Positions 7,244 through 16,051 are shown, numbered from the stretch's first letter. The stretch is 64,000 bases of DNA from an uncultured Flavobacteriales bacterium (GCA_903825395.1 CAIKAF010000015.1:124001-188000); one strand, 5' to 3'. Translations and numbers: made by a program. Notes: generated by a model from the sequence alone, not told the origin.

Positions 7244-9331
7244 CTAGTCCTGAACAATTAGTCTTTGGGTGCTTTTCCCGTTTGAAGAAATAAATTCAAC
7301 GAAATAAAGTCCAGATGGATAAGGGAAATCCAATGTCAGGTTTGCATCTGAATCGTTGAAATAACGTTCAAGGAGTTGCTTACCCATCACATCAAATACC
7401 AAAATTCGGGTTTCTACATTGACGTCTTCCCTCCAAAAATGAACTTTGCTCGTGGCTGGATTTGGATACATATGCACGGATAGCCCCCCAGCAAAAGCAT
7501 CAAAACCAGAAGTTGGAGTAAATACGATGCAATCAGAGGTATCGGAACAGCCGTTCTCGGTAACAATTAGAGCAAAACTACCTTGGCTTACTGGAGAATA
7601 CGATGATTGAGTTCCCAAGTTTCCAGAAAAATCAGGACATCTTACCCATAGGAAGTTTGCATTTGGATTTTGGTTGTTGGCGCTGAAGGTTAAACTATCT
7701 GGCGAGGCCGAAACCGAAGCATCTACTGACACTGCGCCAATCAAAACGGACGCAATGGAGCTGTCTCCATTTGAATCAACCACCGTCACAGTATAAGGCC
7801 CTGGACATAATCCGCTGGCCGTATCTGAATTCCCACCGGCTGGACTCCAAGTATAGGAAAAGGGAGCTGTGCCACCAAATACAGAGGCAACGGCCGTCCC
7901 GGTGCACAACGACGCACACGAAGCGGTAAAACTAGATTGTACACTAAGGGGAATGACACTGCATAAAAATGAAATACTCCCTCCACTGCTTTCGGTGCCT
8001 CCGGTTGATTCAATTCCATTGCATGCGGTGCTGCTACCAATGGCCATAAAGGTCGCCGTTCCGGGACCAACCACTCCTCCCGATTGCCAAGGCCAACATG
8101 AAGCATCTTGGTCGGTAAATTTCAGGAAGAAAATCTCCTCCGTCCCTGCTCCTGAATTCCCGGCACCCAGATAACCTGCAACTCCATATCCGCCATCTGA
8201 AGTACGGAAAATAGAGCGACCCACATTGTAATCGGCTAAATTTGACGAATTTCCACCACTTCCGTACAGAGTAGAATTAAACATTCTATCCCAGAGCGGC
8301 AATCCGGCACTGCTAAATTTTACCACATACAAATCATACCAAGTATTGGCAATGGGCGCCGCGGGCAATATTACTCCCGTTGCCATTAAGCTGCCATCTT
8401 CCAATTCCATAACCGAATAACCTTCCTCACTATTGGTCATCCCGTAAGAAACATCCCAAAGCAACTGCCCCGTGGCCGACAACTTCACCATATAAATGTC
8501 CCATGTTGATTCAGCAACCATGTATTTTTTACCCAGCAATGCATACCCTCCATCCTGAGTTTGAATGATGCTTCTGGCATCGTCGTCCCTTGAGTTTTGT
8601 ACCCTAGTTGCCCAAACTTGATTGCCTAATTTATCCAATTTTACTGCGTAAACATCCGTTGAAGAAGTGGAGCCGGAACCCGTCCAATTGTAGGTACTAC
8701 CTGCCATAACATATCCGCTATCAGGACTTTGAACCAAACTGTAGCCAATATTTGCAACCCCACTCACTCCGCTCCTACGATCCCACAAAAGGCTTCCTTG
8801 GGCATCGGTCTTTACCAAATAAAATTGATTGGGACTTGCACCAAATGAGCTGGTTTGACCACACAAGGCAAATCCTCCGTTTTGATCCTGAATCAATGCC
8901 CAAGCACGGTCGTTCCCAGTCCCACCATAGGCCTTTGTCCATAGCAGTTGGCCATTCCCATCAAGGCGAATTAAATAAAAATCATCTCCGCCGTTCCCAA
9001 AAGAATTTGTCCATCCCGCCACAACATAGCCCCCATCGGCTGTTTGAACCACCCCTCTTCCAACGTCATTCCCAGATCCGCCAACGGTTTTTGTCCATTG
9101 AAGTTGCCCGGCAGGATTCAGTTTTACGATGTACACATCTGTACCCCCTGCTCCATAAGAATCCGTTTGCCCCACTAAAATAAAACCACCATCCAACGTC
9201 GCCGTCGCCTGGTGAGCTTGTTCGTTTCCTGGCCCTCCTCCATGCATAGCCCATTGATTTTGGGAAAAAAGGTTGGAAACTGAACAGCTAAATAGGGTAG
9301 CAAATAATGAGGAGAAATAAAAAAAACGCAT
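7244..9331 (-). CDS. T9SS-exported repeat protein with SprB-like domain
   Basis: About 695 residues. The start at 9331 (MRFFYFSSLFATLFSC...) gives a signal peptide and a ~25 nt leader after the -7 box at 9361-9368. An ATG at 9352 would leave almost no leader. Residues ~20-410 hold about seven propeller-like repeats of the form GGxGNDxGxxxxQTxDGGYxxxGxTxS...DxYxxKLDxxGxLxW. Next comes a SprB-like repeat (GTAPFSYTWSPAGGNSDTASGLCPGPYTVTVVDSNG). The last ~75 residues are a type A T9SS sorting domain (SVHMYPNPATSKVHF...PSGLYFVEFISSNGKSTQRLIV). The protein should be exported and attached to, or released from, the cell surface. Its exact role is unknown. Confidence 0.85.
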   Translation of the reverse strand: MRFFYFSSLFATLFSCSVSNLFSQNQWAMHGGGPGNEQAHQATATLDGGFILVGQTDSYGAGGTDVYIVKLNPAGQLQWTKTVGGSGNDVGRGVVQTADGGYVVAGWTNSFGNGGDDFYLIRLDGNGQLLWTKAYGGTGNDRAWALIQDQNGGFALCGQTSSFGASPNQFYLVKTDAQGSLLWDRRSGVSGVANIGYSLVQSPDSGYVMAGSTYNWTGSGSTSSTDVYAVKLDKLGNQVWATRVQNSRDDDARSIIQTQDGGYALLGKKYMVAESTWDIYMVKLSATGQLLWDVSYGMTNSEEGYSVMELEDGSLMATGVILPAAPIANTWYDLYVVKFSSAGLPLWDRMFNSTLYGSGGNSSNLADYNVGRSIFRTSDGGYGVAGYLGAGNSGAGTEEIFFLKFTDQDASCWPWQSGGVVGPGTATFMAIGSSTACNGIESTGGTESSGGSISFLCSVIPLSVQSSFTASCASLCTGTAVASVFGGTAPFSYTWSPAGGNSDTASGLCPGPYTVTVVDSNGDSSIASVLIGAVSVDASVSASPDSLTFSANNQNPNANFLWVRCPDFSGNLGTQSSYSPVSQGSFALIVTENGCSDTSDCIVFTPTSGFDAFAGGLSVHMYPNPATSKVHFWREDVNVETRILVFDVMGKQLLERYFNDSDANLTLDFPYPSGLYFVEFISSNGKSTQRLIVQD

Positions 9332-9360
9332 AGTAGCTGATTTACAATTCATTTGATAAT

Positions 9361-9368
9361 CAAAGATA
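9361..9368 (-). promoter_or_regulatory. Bacteroidota -7 box (TATCTTTG on minus strand)
   Basis: A perfect TAnnTTTG match lies 30 bp upstream of the chosen start of the T9SS protein gene. No good -33 TTG is visible at the usual spacing. Confidence 0.5.
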
Positions 9369-9713
9369 TATAATTTAATCTAAACCTATTTTTGGTTTCC
9401 ATTTCTTTACATAATCCCCTGGAAGTAGGTCACTTGCACCAACATTTTGATTCCAAAAACAAATACCATGTGAAATCTGCGAAGTCAAATGCAAAGGGAC
9501 TAACTTTCCAAAAAATATAGGTTATTAAAGCTTTGCGCATTAATTCGCGAAAAATCACCCGACTGCCTTTCTCTGAAACACCCTACAATGGAATGGCCGC
9601 TGTCGCATTGCTTTTTCCGAATATTTCCATTCAAATACCAAGTGAATCCCCTACATTTATCCTCCATTCAATCCCAAAAAATCAATTTGAACAAGGGTTC
9701 AAACCACAAAAAA
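9369..9713. other. Divergent intergenic region
   Basis: This ~345 bp lies between two divergently transcribed secreted-protein genes. It is AT-rich and must contain the promoter of the 9714 gene, but I find no clean TAnnTTTG box facing right. An in-frame upstream extension of the right-hand gene (from 9588) has no recognisable sequence and would bury the signal peptide. I see no RNA gene or repeat here. Confidence 0.5.
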
Positions 9714-10901
9714 ATGAATACGTCTAAAACCCTAATCCTTCCTCGCGCTTTTTCCTGCTTTGTTTGGCTGGGACTGCTTCTGGCCCTTCCCTTTCATGCA
9801 CTAGCCCAAGGCATTAGCTTGAATACCAATGGAAACACCCCCGACACCTCAGCCATGCTGGACGTTTCCAGCACCGCCAAAGGCATCTTGATTCCGCGTA
9901 TGACCGCTGCCCAACGAAATGCCATTCCCCTTCCTGCTTCCGGTTTGCTGGTGTACCAAACCAACGGCACACTTCCCGGATTTTATGTGAACCAAGGGAC
10001 ACCGGCTTCGCCGAATTGGCAACAACTGGCCGAAGTTAAACAGGTGCAATCGGGCTATTATCAGTATGCCCGATCTTCAGGAAACACAAACCAATATCAA
10101 GTGACCTTAGATCCCGCCCCTGCGGCCTACACCGAAGGAATGACGGTGTTCTTCCGGGCGCATGCGGCCAATACCGGATCGGCCACCTTGAATGTCAATG
10201 GATTGGGTCCTATTCCCTTAAAGAAATCGGTAAATGTAAATTTGGCTTCCAACGACATCATCATCAACCAAATGGTGGTGGCCGTATTTGATAGCATCAA
10301 CTTCCAGGTTTTGGGTTCTGTAGGACAAGGTGGCGGAAATGCCGCCCGTGGACAGCAAATATTTACCTCCAGCGGAACCTTCACCGTTCCGGCGGGAGTC
10401 AGCACCGTTTGGGTAAGCATGTGTGGTGGTGGAGGCAGCGGCGGCTTTTATGGACCGGGGGGAGGTGGTGGTGGCGGAGCCAATGCCATGAAATTGCCGG
10501 TATCCGTACAGCCGGGCAATACCATAACCGTAACCGTAGGTTCGGGTGGACAGCCCGTTACCGGTCCCACCAATGCCAATGGAAATGCCGGTGGCACAAG
10601 CTCATTCGGAAACTTTGTGGTGTGTGGCGGCGGAGCCGGGGGCATGGGCTCCAACCCAAACTATGGAGGAGCCGGTGGCACCGGAAGCGCGGGCACCATT
10701 CCCGGCGCCCCGGGCAGACCGTTTGGGAATTATATGAATTGGGGCGGCGCCGGAGGTGACTCCCTATTTGGTTTTGGGGGCGTTCCCGTTTCTTATCCCG
10801 GAGTGGCGGGAACAGGGTATGGCAGCGGTGGTTCCGGAAACGCCAGCAGCAACACCGCTACCGGTGCCGGTACAGGCGGAATTGTGATTGTGGAGTGGTG
10901 A
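9714..10901 (+). CDS. Secreted protein with LIPRMT block and glycine-rich C-terminal domain
   Basis: A 395-residue protein. The ATG at 9714 puts a signal peptide at the front (MNTSKTLILPRAFSCFVWLG...LALPFHALAQ). The LIPRMT block follows (DTSAMLDVSSTAKGILIPRMT, ASGLLVYQTNGTLPGFYVN). The middle (~115-230) resembles phage tail proteins (TVFFRAHAANTGSATLNVNGLGPIPLKK). The last ~165 residues are glycine-rich (GGGGSGG, GPGGGGGGGANAM, GGAGGMGS) and start with FTSSGTFTVPAGVSTVWVSMCGGGG, the usual opening of glycine-rich tail-fibre domains. It is probably a surface or secreted adhesin-like protein. There is no T9SS tail, and function is unknown. Confidence 0.72.
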   Translation: MNTSKTLILPRAFSCFVWLGLLLALPFHALAQGISLNTNGNTPDTSAMLDVSSTAKGILIPRMTAAQRNAIPLPASGLLVYQTNGTLPGFYVNQGTPASPNWQQLAEVKQVQSGYYQYARSSGNTNQYQVTLDPAPAAYTEGMTVFFRAHAANTGSATLNVNGLGPIPLKKSVNVNLASNDIIINQMVVAVFDSINFQVLGSVGQGGGNAARGQQIFTSSGTFTVPAGVSTVWVSMCGGGGSGGFYGPGGGGGGGANAMKLPVSVQPGNTITVTVGSGGQPVTGPTNANGNAGGTSSFGNFVVCGGGAGGMGSNPNYGGAGGTGSAGTIPGAPGRPFGNYMNWGGAGGDSLFGFGGVPVSYPGVAGTGYGSGGSGNASSNTATGAGTGGIVIVEW

Positions 10902-10934
10902 GCTAAAAAAACCGGTTCAGGCTTGGATGCCTGT

Positions 10935-11250
10935 TTTACCGCAAAGTTCTCAAAGGGAGCCGCAAGGTTCACAGAGGTTGGGGTTGGAAGAAAGCCTGCT
11001 CGCTTTTACTACATCCCCTTTGCGTCCTTTGCGCCGACATGGTGTGCTTCGTGGTAAAAAACTGCATTCAGGCTTGAATGATAGTTTTTTACCGCAAAGT
11101 TCTCAAAGGAAGCCGCAAGGTTCACAGAGGCTGGAGTTGAACGAAAGCCAAGTCGCTTTTACTACATTTCCTTTGCGTCCTTTGCGCCGACTTGGTGTGC
11201 TCTGTGGTAAAAAACAGGCGCTCAGGCGTATAGGTCGGTTTTTTACCACA
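10935..11250 (+). repeat. Array 2: two 153-bp repeat units plus a broken third
   Basis: Units start TTTACCGC at about 10935 and 11088. They end GTGGTAAAAAAC and are clearly the same family and orientation as array 1. A third unit opens with TTTACCAC at about 11242 (again 153-154 bp on) but breaks off after about ten bases, ~45 bp before R2. An open frame spanning 10888-11454 is repeat translation and not a gene. Confidence 0.85.
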
Positions 11251-11294
11251 GTCCAAAAACAAAAATCCACTACACCTTCCCCTCCCCCACGCCC

Positions 11295-11437
11295 GCGGCA
11301 GGGATTGAAGCAGGCAGCCCGCAAGACCAAACGGACCAGGAACGCGCGGCGCGGAGGCGACTTTAGGAGCCCACGCAAGCCCGCTGTTTCCCGCTCCGTT
11401 TGGACGCGGACTGGCGCTGAAAGCCCGTTTGCCGCCC
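11295..11437 (-). repeat. R2: GC-rich intergenic hairpin element, inverted
   Basis: Read on the minus strand it starts GGGGCGGC, CGGGCTTTC, and ends TTCAATCCCTGCCGC. The arms at 11327-11335 and 11395-11403 are perfect 9-base complements, with a further GGAA/TTCC pair inside. Its arm sequence is unrelated to that of the other copies. It lies between the 3' ends of the glycine-rich protein gene (and array 2) and dusB. Its orientation is opposite to R1. Confidence 0.85.
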
Positions 11438-11494
11438 CAAAAAATCAAACCTAAATTAAAAACCCTTCTCTGATTTTTAGAAACGAATCCCCCG

Positions 11495-12469
11495 CTACAC
11501 CAATTCGGATACGCCGCGCAGCAAGGCCCGCAGCTCTTCCGCATCTTCGCTGGTGACCAGCTGCATGCGCGTTTCTTTGAAGTTCGGTACGCCCTTAAAA
11601 TAGTTGCTGTAATGCATGCGCATTTCCAATATGCCCAATTTCGGCCCCTTCCATGCAATCGATTGCTCCAAATGCCATAGGGCTGCTTCGGCTTTTTCCT
11701 CTAAACTGGGCGGCGGCAGCTCGCTACCGTCCTTTAAGAAGGCTTTGATTTCCCGAAATATCCAGGGATTGCCAATGCTGGCACGACCAATCATGACTCC
11801 ATCTACGCCATAAGTGTTTTTCATGTGCAGCGCCTTCTGCGGACTGTTGATGTCGCCGTTGCCGAAGACCGGTATGCGCAGGCGCGGATTGTTTTTGGTC
11901 TCGGCAATCAGGCTCCAGTCGGCTTCGCCTTTGTACATCTGCACCCGAGTCCGCCCGTGAATTGAAATGGCCTGAATACCAACATCTTGCAGCCGCTCGG
12001 CCACCTCTACAATGTGCTTGCTGTTGTCGTCCCAGCCCAGCCGGGTTTTAACGGTTACGGGTGTGTTGACGGCCTTTACCACCGCCTCGGTCAGTTTCAC
12101 CATTTTGGGAATGTTGCGCAGAATGCCGGCTCCGGCCTCTTTGCACACCACTTTTTTTACGGGGCAACCAAAGTTGATGTCAATCAAATCGGGCTTCGCG
12201 CTTTCGCAAATGCGGGCCGCTTCCATCATGGGCTCCAGTTCTCCGCCGAAAATCTGTATGCCAATGGGCCGCTCATATTCAAATATATCCAGCTTTTTCC
12301 GGCTTTTCACCGCATCGCGAATCAGCCCCTCAGAGCTGATAAATTCGGTAAACATCAAATCGGCACCCTCGCGCTTACACAGCGCCCGAAAGGGCGGATC
12401 GCTCACATCCTCCATGGGCGCCAGCAGCAGCGGAAAGTCCCCCAATTCAATGTTGTCAATCTTAACCAT
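11495..12469 (-). CDS. dusB: tRNA-dihydrouridine synthase (DusB type)
   Basis: A 324-residue flavoprotein that reduces uridine to dihydrouridine in tRNA D-loops. Family motifs are present: LLAPMEDVSDPPFRALC, DINFGCPVKKVV with the catalytic Cys, AGAGILRN, VTVKTRLGWDD, ISIHGRTRVQMYKGEADW, VFGNGDI and GVMIGRASIGNPW. The ATG at 12469 gives the normal N-terminus (MVKIDNIELGDFPLLLAPM). A longer frame to 12616 only reads through element R3. It is convergent with array 2/R2 and divergent from the LolA-like gene. Confidence 0.93.
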   Translation of the reverse strand: MVKIDNIELGDFPLLLAPMEDVSDPPFRALCKREGADLMFTEFISSEGLIRDAVKSRKKLDIFEYERPIGIQIFGGELEPMMEAARICESAKPDLIDINFGCPVKKVVCKEAGAGILRNIPKMVKLTEAVVKAVNTPVTVKTRLGWDDNSKHIVEVAERLQDVGIQAISIHGRTRVQMYKGEADWSLIAETKNNPRLRIPVFGNGDINSPQKALHMKNTYGVDGVMIGRASIGNPWIFREIKAFLKDGSELPPPSLEEKAEAALWHLEQSIAWKGPKLGILEMRMHYSNYFKGVPNFKETRMQLVTSEDAEELRALLRGVSELV

Positions 12470-12515
12470 GCTACAAAAGTACGCAGATTTCAGGGGATTT
12501 TTAAGGGGATTTTTA

Positions 12516-12658
12516 GGGCGGCTGTTCCGGCTTTCACCTGTATTCGGTCTTGGAGCAGCCCATGCCGCAGAGCGCCCGCGGTGGCTCCTAAAGTTGCCCC
12601 GCCGGCGCTGCGGCATTGGGGCCGCTCCAAAACCTCATGCCGGCTCAATCCGGGCCGC
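12516..12658 (+). repeat. R3: GC-rich intergenic hairpin element in a divergent promoter gap
   Basis: It begins GGGCGGC and ends CTCAATCCGGGCCGC. It has the longest arms of the set: 12550-12576 against 12604-12630, pairing as TTGGAGC/GCTCCAA, then ATGCCGC/GCGGCAT, then AGCGCC/GGCGCT, with short bulges. The core is GCGGTGGCTCCTAAAGTTGCC. This is the only copy between two divergent gene starts (dusB and the LolA-like gene). Confidence 0.82.
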
Positions 12659-12716
12659 AAAGCCCCTCGTTTCTTCTTGCCCAGCATGCGCGATTTTCTG
12701 TTTGGATTCCTTTGAC

Positions 12717-12724
12717 TATTTTTG
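12717..12724 (+). promoter_or_regulatory. Bacteroidota -7 box (TATTTTTG)
   Basis: This TAnnTTTG match is 38 bp upstream of the LolA-like start at 12763. No clear -33 element is seen at the usual spacing. Confidence 0.45.
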
Positions 12725-12762
12725 GAACGAATTTTGACGGCATTACCATAAAGACCATATCC

Positions 12763-13401
12763 ATGCGCACCTTTGTTACCGCACTTTTTTCTGTTCTGCT
12801 CAGCGTCACATTGCTTACCGCTCAAACCGATGCCACTGCCCTGCTCGATAAACTCAATAAAAAAACCAAGGGCTACAGCAGCCTGGAGGCGGCTTTTACC
12901 TTTTCGGTGATTAATCCAAGCCAAAAGGTAAACGAAGTACGCAAAGGAACCATCAAATTGAAAGGCGATAAATACGTGCTGAAAATGGGCGAAATGGATA
13001 TTTTTTGCAACGGAAAAACAGTGTACACCTACACCAAAGAAATGAACGAAGCTCAGGTGATTCCCGTCGCTGAACTCGATGACGATGCCATGACGCCCCA
13101 AAATATGTTCTCGATTTACGAGAAAGGGTTCAAATCAAAAATTAAATCCAGCAAAACCGAGGGAGGCAAAAAGATTACCAGCATTGAACTGTACCCCACT
13201 CAACCCAAAGAGAAAGATTATACCATGGTAAAAATGGACGTGGATGAAACTTCCATGCAAATCAAACGGGTCGAGGTCATGGGAAAAAACGGCACGAAGT
13301 ACATTTATGCCATTTCAACGTTTGCCGCCAACAAAGCCATGGCCGATGCTGATTTTGAATTCCAAAAAGGCAATTATCCCGGCGTTACTATTTTAGATTA
13401 A
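12763..13401 (+). CDS. LolA-like outer-membrane lipoprotein carrier protein
   Basis: A 212-residue periplasmic protein with signal peptide MRTFVTALFSVLLSVTLLTAQ. The mature part follows the LolA pattern: LLDKLNKKTKGYSSLEAAFTFSV, KGTIKLKGDKYVLKMGEMDIFCNGKTVYTYTKEMNEAQV, then DDAMTPQNMFSIYEKGFK. LolA proteins carry lipoproteins from the inner to the outer membrane. This Bacteroidota branch is distant from the E. coli protein, so I do not assign the symbol. The ATG at 12763 is chosen because it begins the signal peptide and follows the -7 box. The upstream extension is R3 sequence. Confidence 0.8.
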   Translation: MRTFVTALFSVLLSVTLLTAQTDATALLDKLNKKTKGYSSLEAAFTFSVINPSQKVNEVRKGTIKLKGDKYVLKMGEMDIFCNGKTVYTYTKEMNEAQVIPVAELDDDAMTPQNMFSIYEKGFKSKIKSSKTEGGKKITSIELYPTQPKEKDYTMVKMDVDETSMQIKRVEVMGKNGTKYIYAISTFAANKAMADADFEFQKGNYPGVTILD

Positions 13402-13468
13402 CCGGTACGAGGAGGCTGATTCCTGCCCTTTCCTCAAATTATTTTTCATACCTTTCCAAGAAAAAAAT

Positions 13469-13933
13469 ATGGAAACGTTTGAGCAACTTCCCTTTGAAAG
13501 CAACCGGGCCGAAGGCGGTCTGCGTACGCTATTAATCTTAACTATTGTTTTTCAGGCCCTTGGGCTGCTGTTTGGTTTGATTGGTCTGCTTCAAGTATCC
13601 GGCCAAACCGGATTTACTCAAGCCAGCACCATCATTACGCCCCTTTTGAATTTGGAAATGCTGATTGCGGCCATTCTAATGCTGAACCTGAAAAAAATAG
13701 GTTGGACCCTATACCTAGGTGCAAAAGGTTTGATGCTCGTGTTTATGGTGCTCATGCTTGTATTTGCTGCCGAAGAACAAATCCGGCAAGTGCAAATTCA
13801 GTTGCTGCAGACCTCGCCCGCCATGGCCAAGTCAGCCCCCATGATTTTCTATATTTCTACCGGCTTTGTGGCTTTGGGCAAATTGCTGTTTCCTGCCCTG
13901 TTGACTCAACACCGGCATTCCTTTACCCGATAA
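13469..13933 (+). CDS. Small membrane protein of unknown function
   Basis: A 154-residue protein with four likely membrane segments (about 20-42, 53-75, 80-102, 122-145). The N-terminus is short and acidic (METFEQLPFESNRAEGG). I recognise no domain or motif. It starts 67 bp after the LolA-like gene and stops 22 bp before the pabA-type gene, so it may share their transcript. It is most likely a real gene, because its hydrophobic pattern is consistent and it fills the gap. Confidence 0.65.
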   Translation: METFEQLPFESNRAEGGLRTLLILTIVFQALGLLFGLIGLLQVSGQTGFTQASTIITPLLNLEMLIAAILMLNLKKIGWTLYLGAKGLMLVFMVLMLVFAAEEQIRQVQIQLLQTSPAMAKSAPMIFYISTGFVALGKLLFPALLTQHRHSFTR

Positions 13934-13955
13934 TTGAAGCCCTAAGTCAGAAAAC

Positions 13956-14570
13956 ATGACAGGGAAACTGCTGGTTTTTGACAATTACGATTCCTTTACC
14001 TACAACCTGGTTCATTACCTTGAAGCATTGACGGGGAATTTACCCGAAGTGATTTTAAACGATGCTCAAAATTGGGAAGATGCACTTCATGCAGATGCCC
14101 TGTTGATTTCACCCGGGCCCGGCTTGCCCGAAGAATCAGGTTTTTTAATGGAAGTACTTCGAGCCTGGAGCCCCCAAAAACCCTTGCTTGGAATTTGCCT
14201 GGGCATGCAAGCCATGGGACAGCTTGCCGGCGAACGGCTGTTGCCCTTGTCCCGCGTGGTTCATGGCAAGCCCGATGCCATTCAACAAATCATCTACGAT
14301 CCTCTGTTCCAAGGACTGCCCAACCCATTCTCTGCCGGCCGCTACCATTCCTGGGGCTTTTTTGAAATGACTACGACGACCTACTTGCCTACGGCCCTGG
14401 GAAGCGATGCCTGCATTATGGGCATACGACACCGTCAGAATCCCTGGTGGGGGGTGCAGTTTCATCCGGAATCAATCATGACCGAATCGGGCCTGCACAT
14501 TCTCCACAATTGGTTAATCCAAGCAGGTATTCCATCCCAAATGCCTAAGTCCTTCACCCCTATAGCTTGA
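13956..14570 (+). CDS. pabA: Glutamine amidotransferase, aminodeoxychorismate/anthranilate synthase component II
   Basis: A 204-residue class I glutamine amidotransferase that hydrolyses glutamine and passes ammonia to a chorismate-using synthase (PabB or TrpE). Motifs: LVFDNYDSFTYNLVHYL at the start, ISPGPGLPEESG, nucleophile Cys81 in LGICLGMQA, and His170/Glu172 in GVQFHPESIMTE. There is no trp cluster or pabB nearby, so folate (PabA) and tryptophan (TrpG) roles cannot be separated. PabA is slightly favoured because the gene stands apart from trp genes. The next gene begins 5 bp downstream. Confidence 0.87.
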   Translation: MTGKLLVFDNYDSFTYNLVHYLEALTGNLPEVILNDAQNWEDALHADALLISPGPGLPEESGFLMEVLRAWSPQKPLLGICLGMQAMGQLAGERLLPLSRVVHGKPDAIQQIIYDPLFQGLPNPFSAGRYHSWGFFEMTTTTYLPTALGSDACIMGIRHRQNPWWGVQFHPESIMTESGLHILHNWLIQAGIPSQMPKSFTPIA

Positions 14571-14575
14571 CAATC

Positions 14576-15160
14576 ATGGCCGCACAATCCTTGGCATTGC
14601 CCACCCAATTTATTCTCCCAGCACTCGAATTTCAAGATACCTGCAGCGGTTTGACTTATTCCGCCTCCGAATTGATGGGCCCCAAGGGACTTGTGATTGG
14701 TCAAATCTGCAACCATTGCCCCTATGTGCTGCACATAGCTCCCCGCCTATCTGCTTGCATTCCGCGCATTCAAGAACTGGGATTTGGAATCGCTTTGCTC
14801 TCATCAAATGACCCCGTTCACTACCCTCAAGATGCTCCGGAACGAATGCCGGAATGGGCCATTCAATTCAAAATGAATGTGGTGTATGCATTTGATGTAG
14901 ATCAATCCCTGGCCAAAGCGCTGTACAGCAGTTGCACTCCTGAATTTTCCGTTTTTTCGGTCCAGGGAGCTTGCACATACCGCGGGCGATTTGATGAAAG
15001 CCACCACAAAAACGGATTGCCCTCAACGGGTGCAGATTTAATGGGAGCGCTGGAGCAACTGGCTCTAGGCAAAAATCCCAATCGGCATTGGATACCTTCA
15101 ACGGGCTGCAGCATAAAATGGAAACCGGGCAATGAACCCGATTATTTAATACAGGGCTAA
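14576..15160 (+). CDS. Thioredoxin-fold protein with CxxC motif (AhpC/TSA-like)
   Basis: About 194 residues. The redox motif CNHC is in GLVIGQICNHCPYVLHI, followed by FGIALLSSNDPVHYPQDAPERMPEWA and CTPEFSVFSVQGACTYRGRFDES. This matches the widespread thioredoxin-like family related to peroxiredoxins, whose members are probably thiol-disulfide oxidoreductases. There is no signal peptide, so it is cytoplasmic. An in-frame TTG at 14567 overlaps the pabA stop, but the ATG at 14576 is preferred. Confidence 0.8.
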   Translation: MAAQSLALPTQFILPALEFQDTCSGLTYSASELMGPKGLVIGQICNHCPYVLHIAPRLSACIPRIQELGFGIALLSSNDPVHYPQDAPERMPEWAIQFKMNVVYAFDVDQSLAKALYSSCTPEFSVFSVQGACTYRGRFDESHHKNGLPSTGADLMGALEQLALGKNPNRHWIPSTGCSIKWKPGNEPDYLIQG

Positions 15161-15244
15161 TGTGAACGCTTTCCTAAGGAAAATTTTGCCTTGGCATTGA
15201 CATTGGCAAAATTCGTACTTAACTTGTGGGTAAAGTTGGGAAGT

Positions 15245-15943
15245 ATGAAAAAAAGGGAGAGGCTGGCATTGAAACAATGGGAGGAATCGGATCGGCCGCG
15301 TGAAAAAATGCAAAATCAAGGAAGGCAATCGGTAAGTACGGCCGAGCTTTTGGCCATTTTATTGGGTTCTGGAACTCCCGGAAAAACGGCCTTGGATTTG
15401 GCGAGGGAACTGCTGTCGGAAGCCAATCACGATTTGCATAAATTGGCTCGCTGGGATTCCCAATCCTTTGAGCGGTTTCATGGCATGGGACCGGCAAAAA
15501 CAATGAAAGTAATGGCGGCATTGGAATTGGGACAACGAAGGCAGCACCAACCTGCGGTTCAAGCGGAATCGGTGGTGGAAAGCAAAAAAGCAGCGGCCTT
15601 AATGCAAGGGAAACTGGCCGACCTGCCTCATGAAGAGTTTTGGATTGCCCTTCTGAGCCAGTCCAACCGACTCATCAAAACCTGCCAAATCGGGAAAGGT
15701 GGATTGGCCGGTACCCTGGCCGATTTTCGAATCATTTTCAAACATGCCCTTGAGGCCATGGCGCCTGCCATAATTTTATACCACAACCACCCCAGTGGGA
15801 ACCTGCAACCCAGTTCGGCCGATCAAGCCTTAACCAAGAAAGCCATAGAAGCCGGACGGGTATTGGATATTCGAGTTTTAGATCACATAATTATAGGGGG
15901 CACGGCCTATTTTTCATTTGCCGATGAAGGCTTAATGGAATAA
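15245..15943 (+). CDS. radC: RadC-family JAB/MPN metalloprotein
   Basis: A 232-residue protein. The N-terminal part is a helix-hairpin-helix-like region (RPREKMQNQGRQSVSTAELLAILLGSGTPGKTALDLARELL). The C-terminal JAB1/MPN+ domain has the zinc motif His180-Asn-His182-Pro-Ser-Gly and Asp193 in SSADQALT. RadC was once linked to DNA repair, but its role is unsettled. The ATG at 15245 is chosen because the usual N-terminus (MKKRERLALKQW) starts there. A frame 54 bp longer has no matching sequence. Confidence 0.9.
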   Translation: MKKRERLALKQWEESDRPREKMQNQGRQSVSTAELLAILLGSGTPGKTALDLARELLSEANHDLHKLARWDSQSFERFHGMGPAKTMKVMAALELGQRRQHQPAVQAESVVESKKAAALMQGKLADLPHEEFWIALLSQSNRLIKTCQIGKGGLAGTLADFRIIFKHALEAMAPAIILYHNHPSGNLQPSSADQALTKKAIEAGRVLDIRVLDHIIIGGTAYFSFADEGLME

Positions 15944-16051
15944 TTCCAGACGGCGCCTTTCACCACTGAATTGAGAAATTTATATGTACTTTTAACCTGT
16001 TTCCAAAGTCAATTTGGAACAATAGTGTGGTCAACAATTAAACTACAGGGA

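Noticed and set aside
10888-11454. Long plus-strand open frame across array 2 and R2
   Set aside because: Its translation is the repeat sequence itself (QREPQGSQRLGL repeated) followed by R2. It has no start context or domain.
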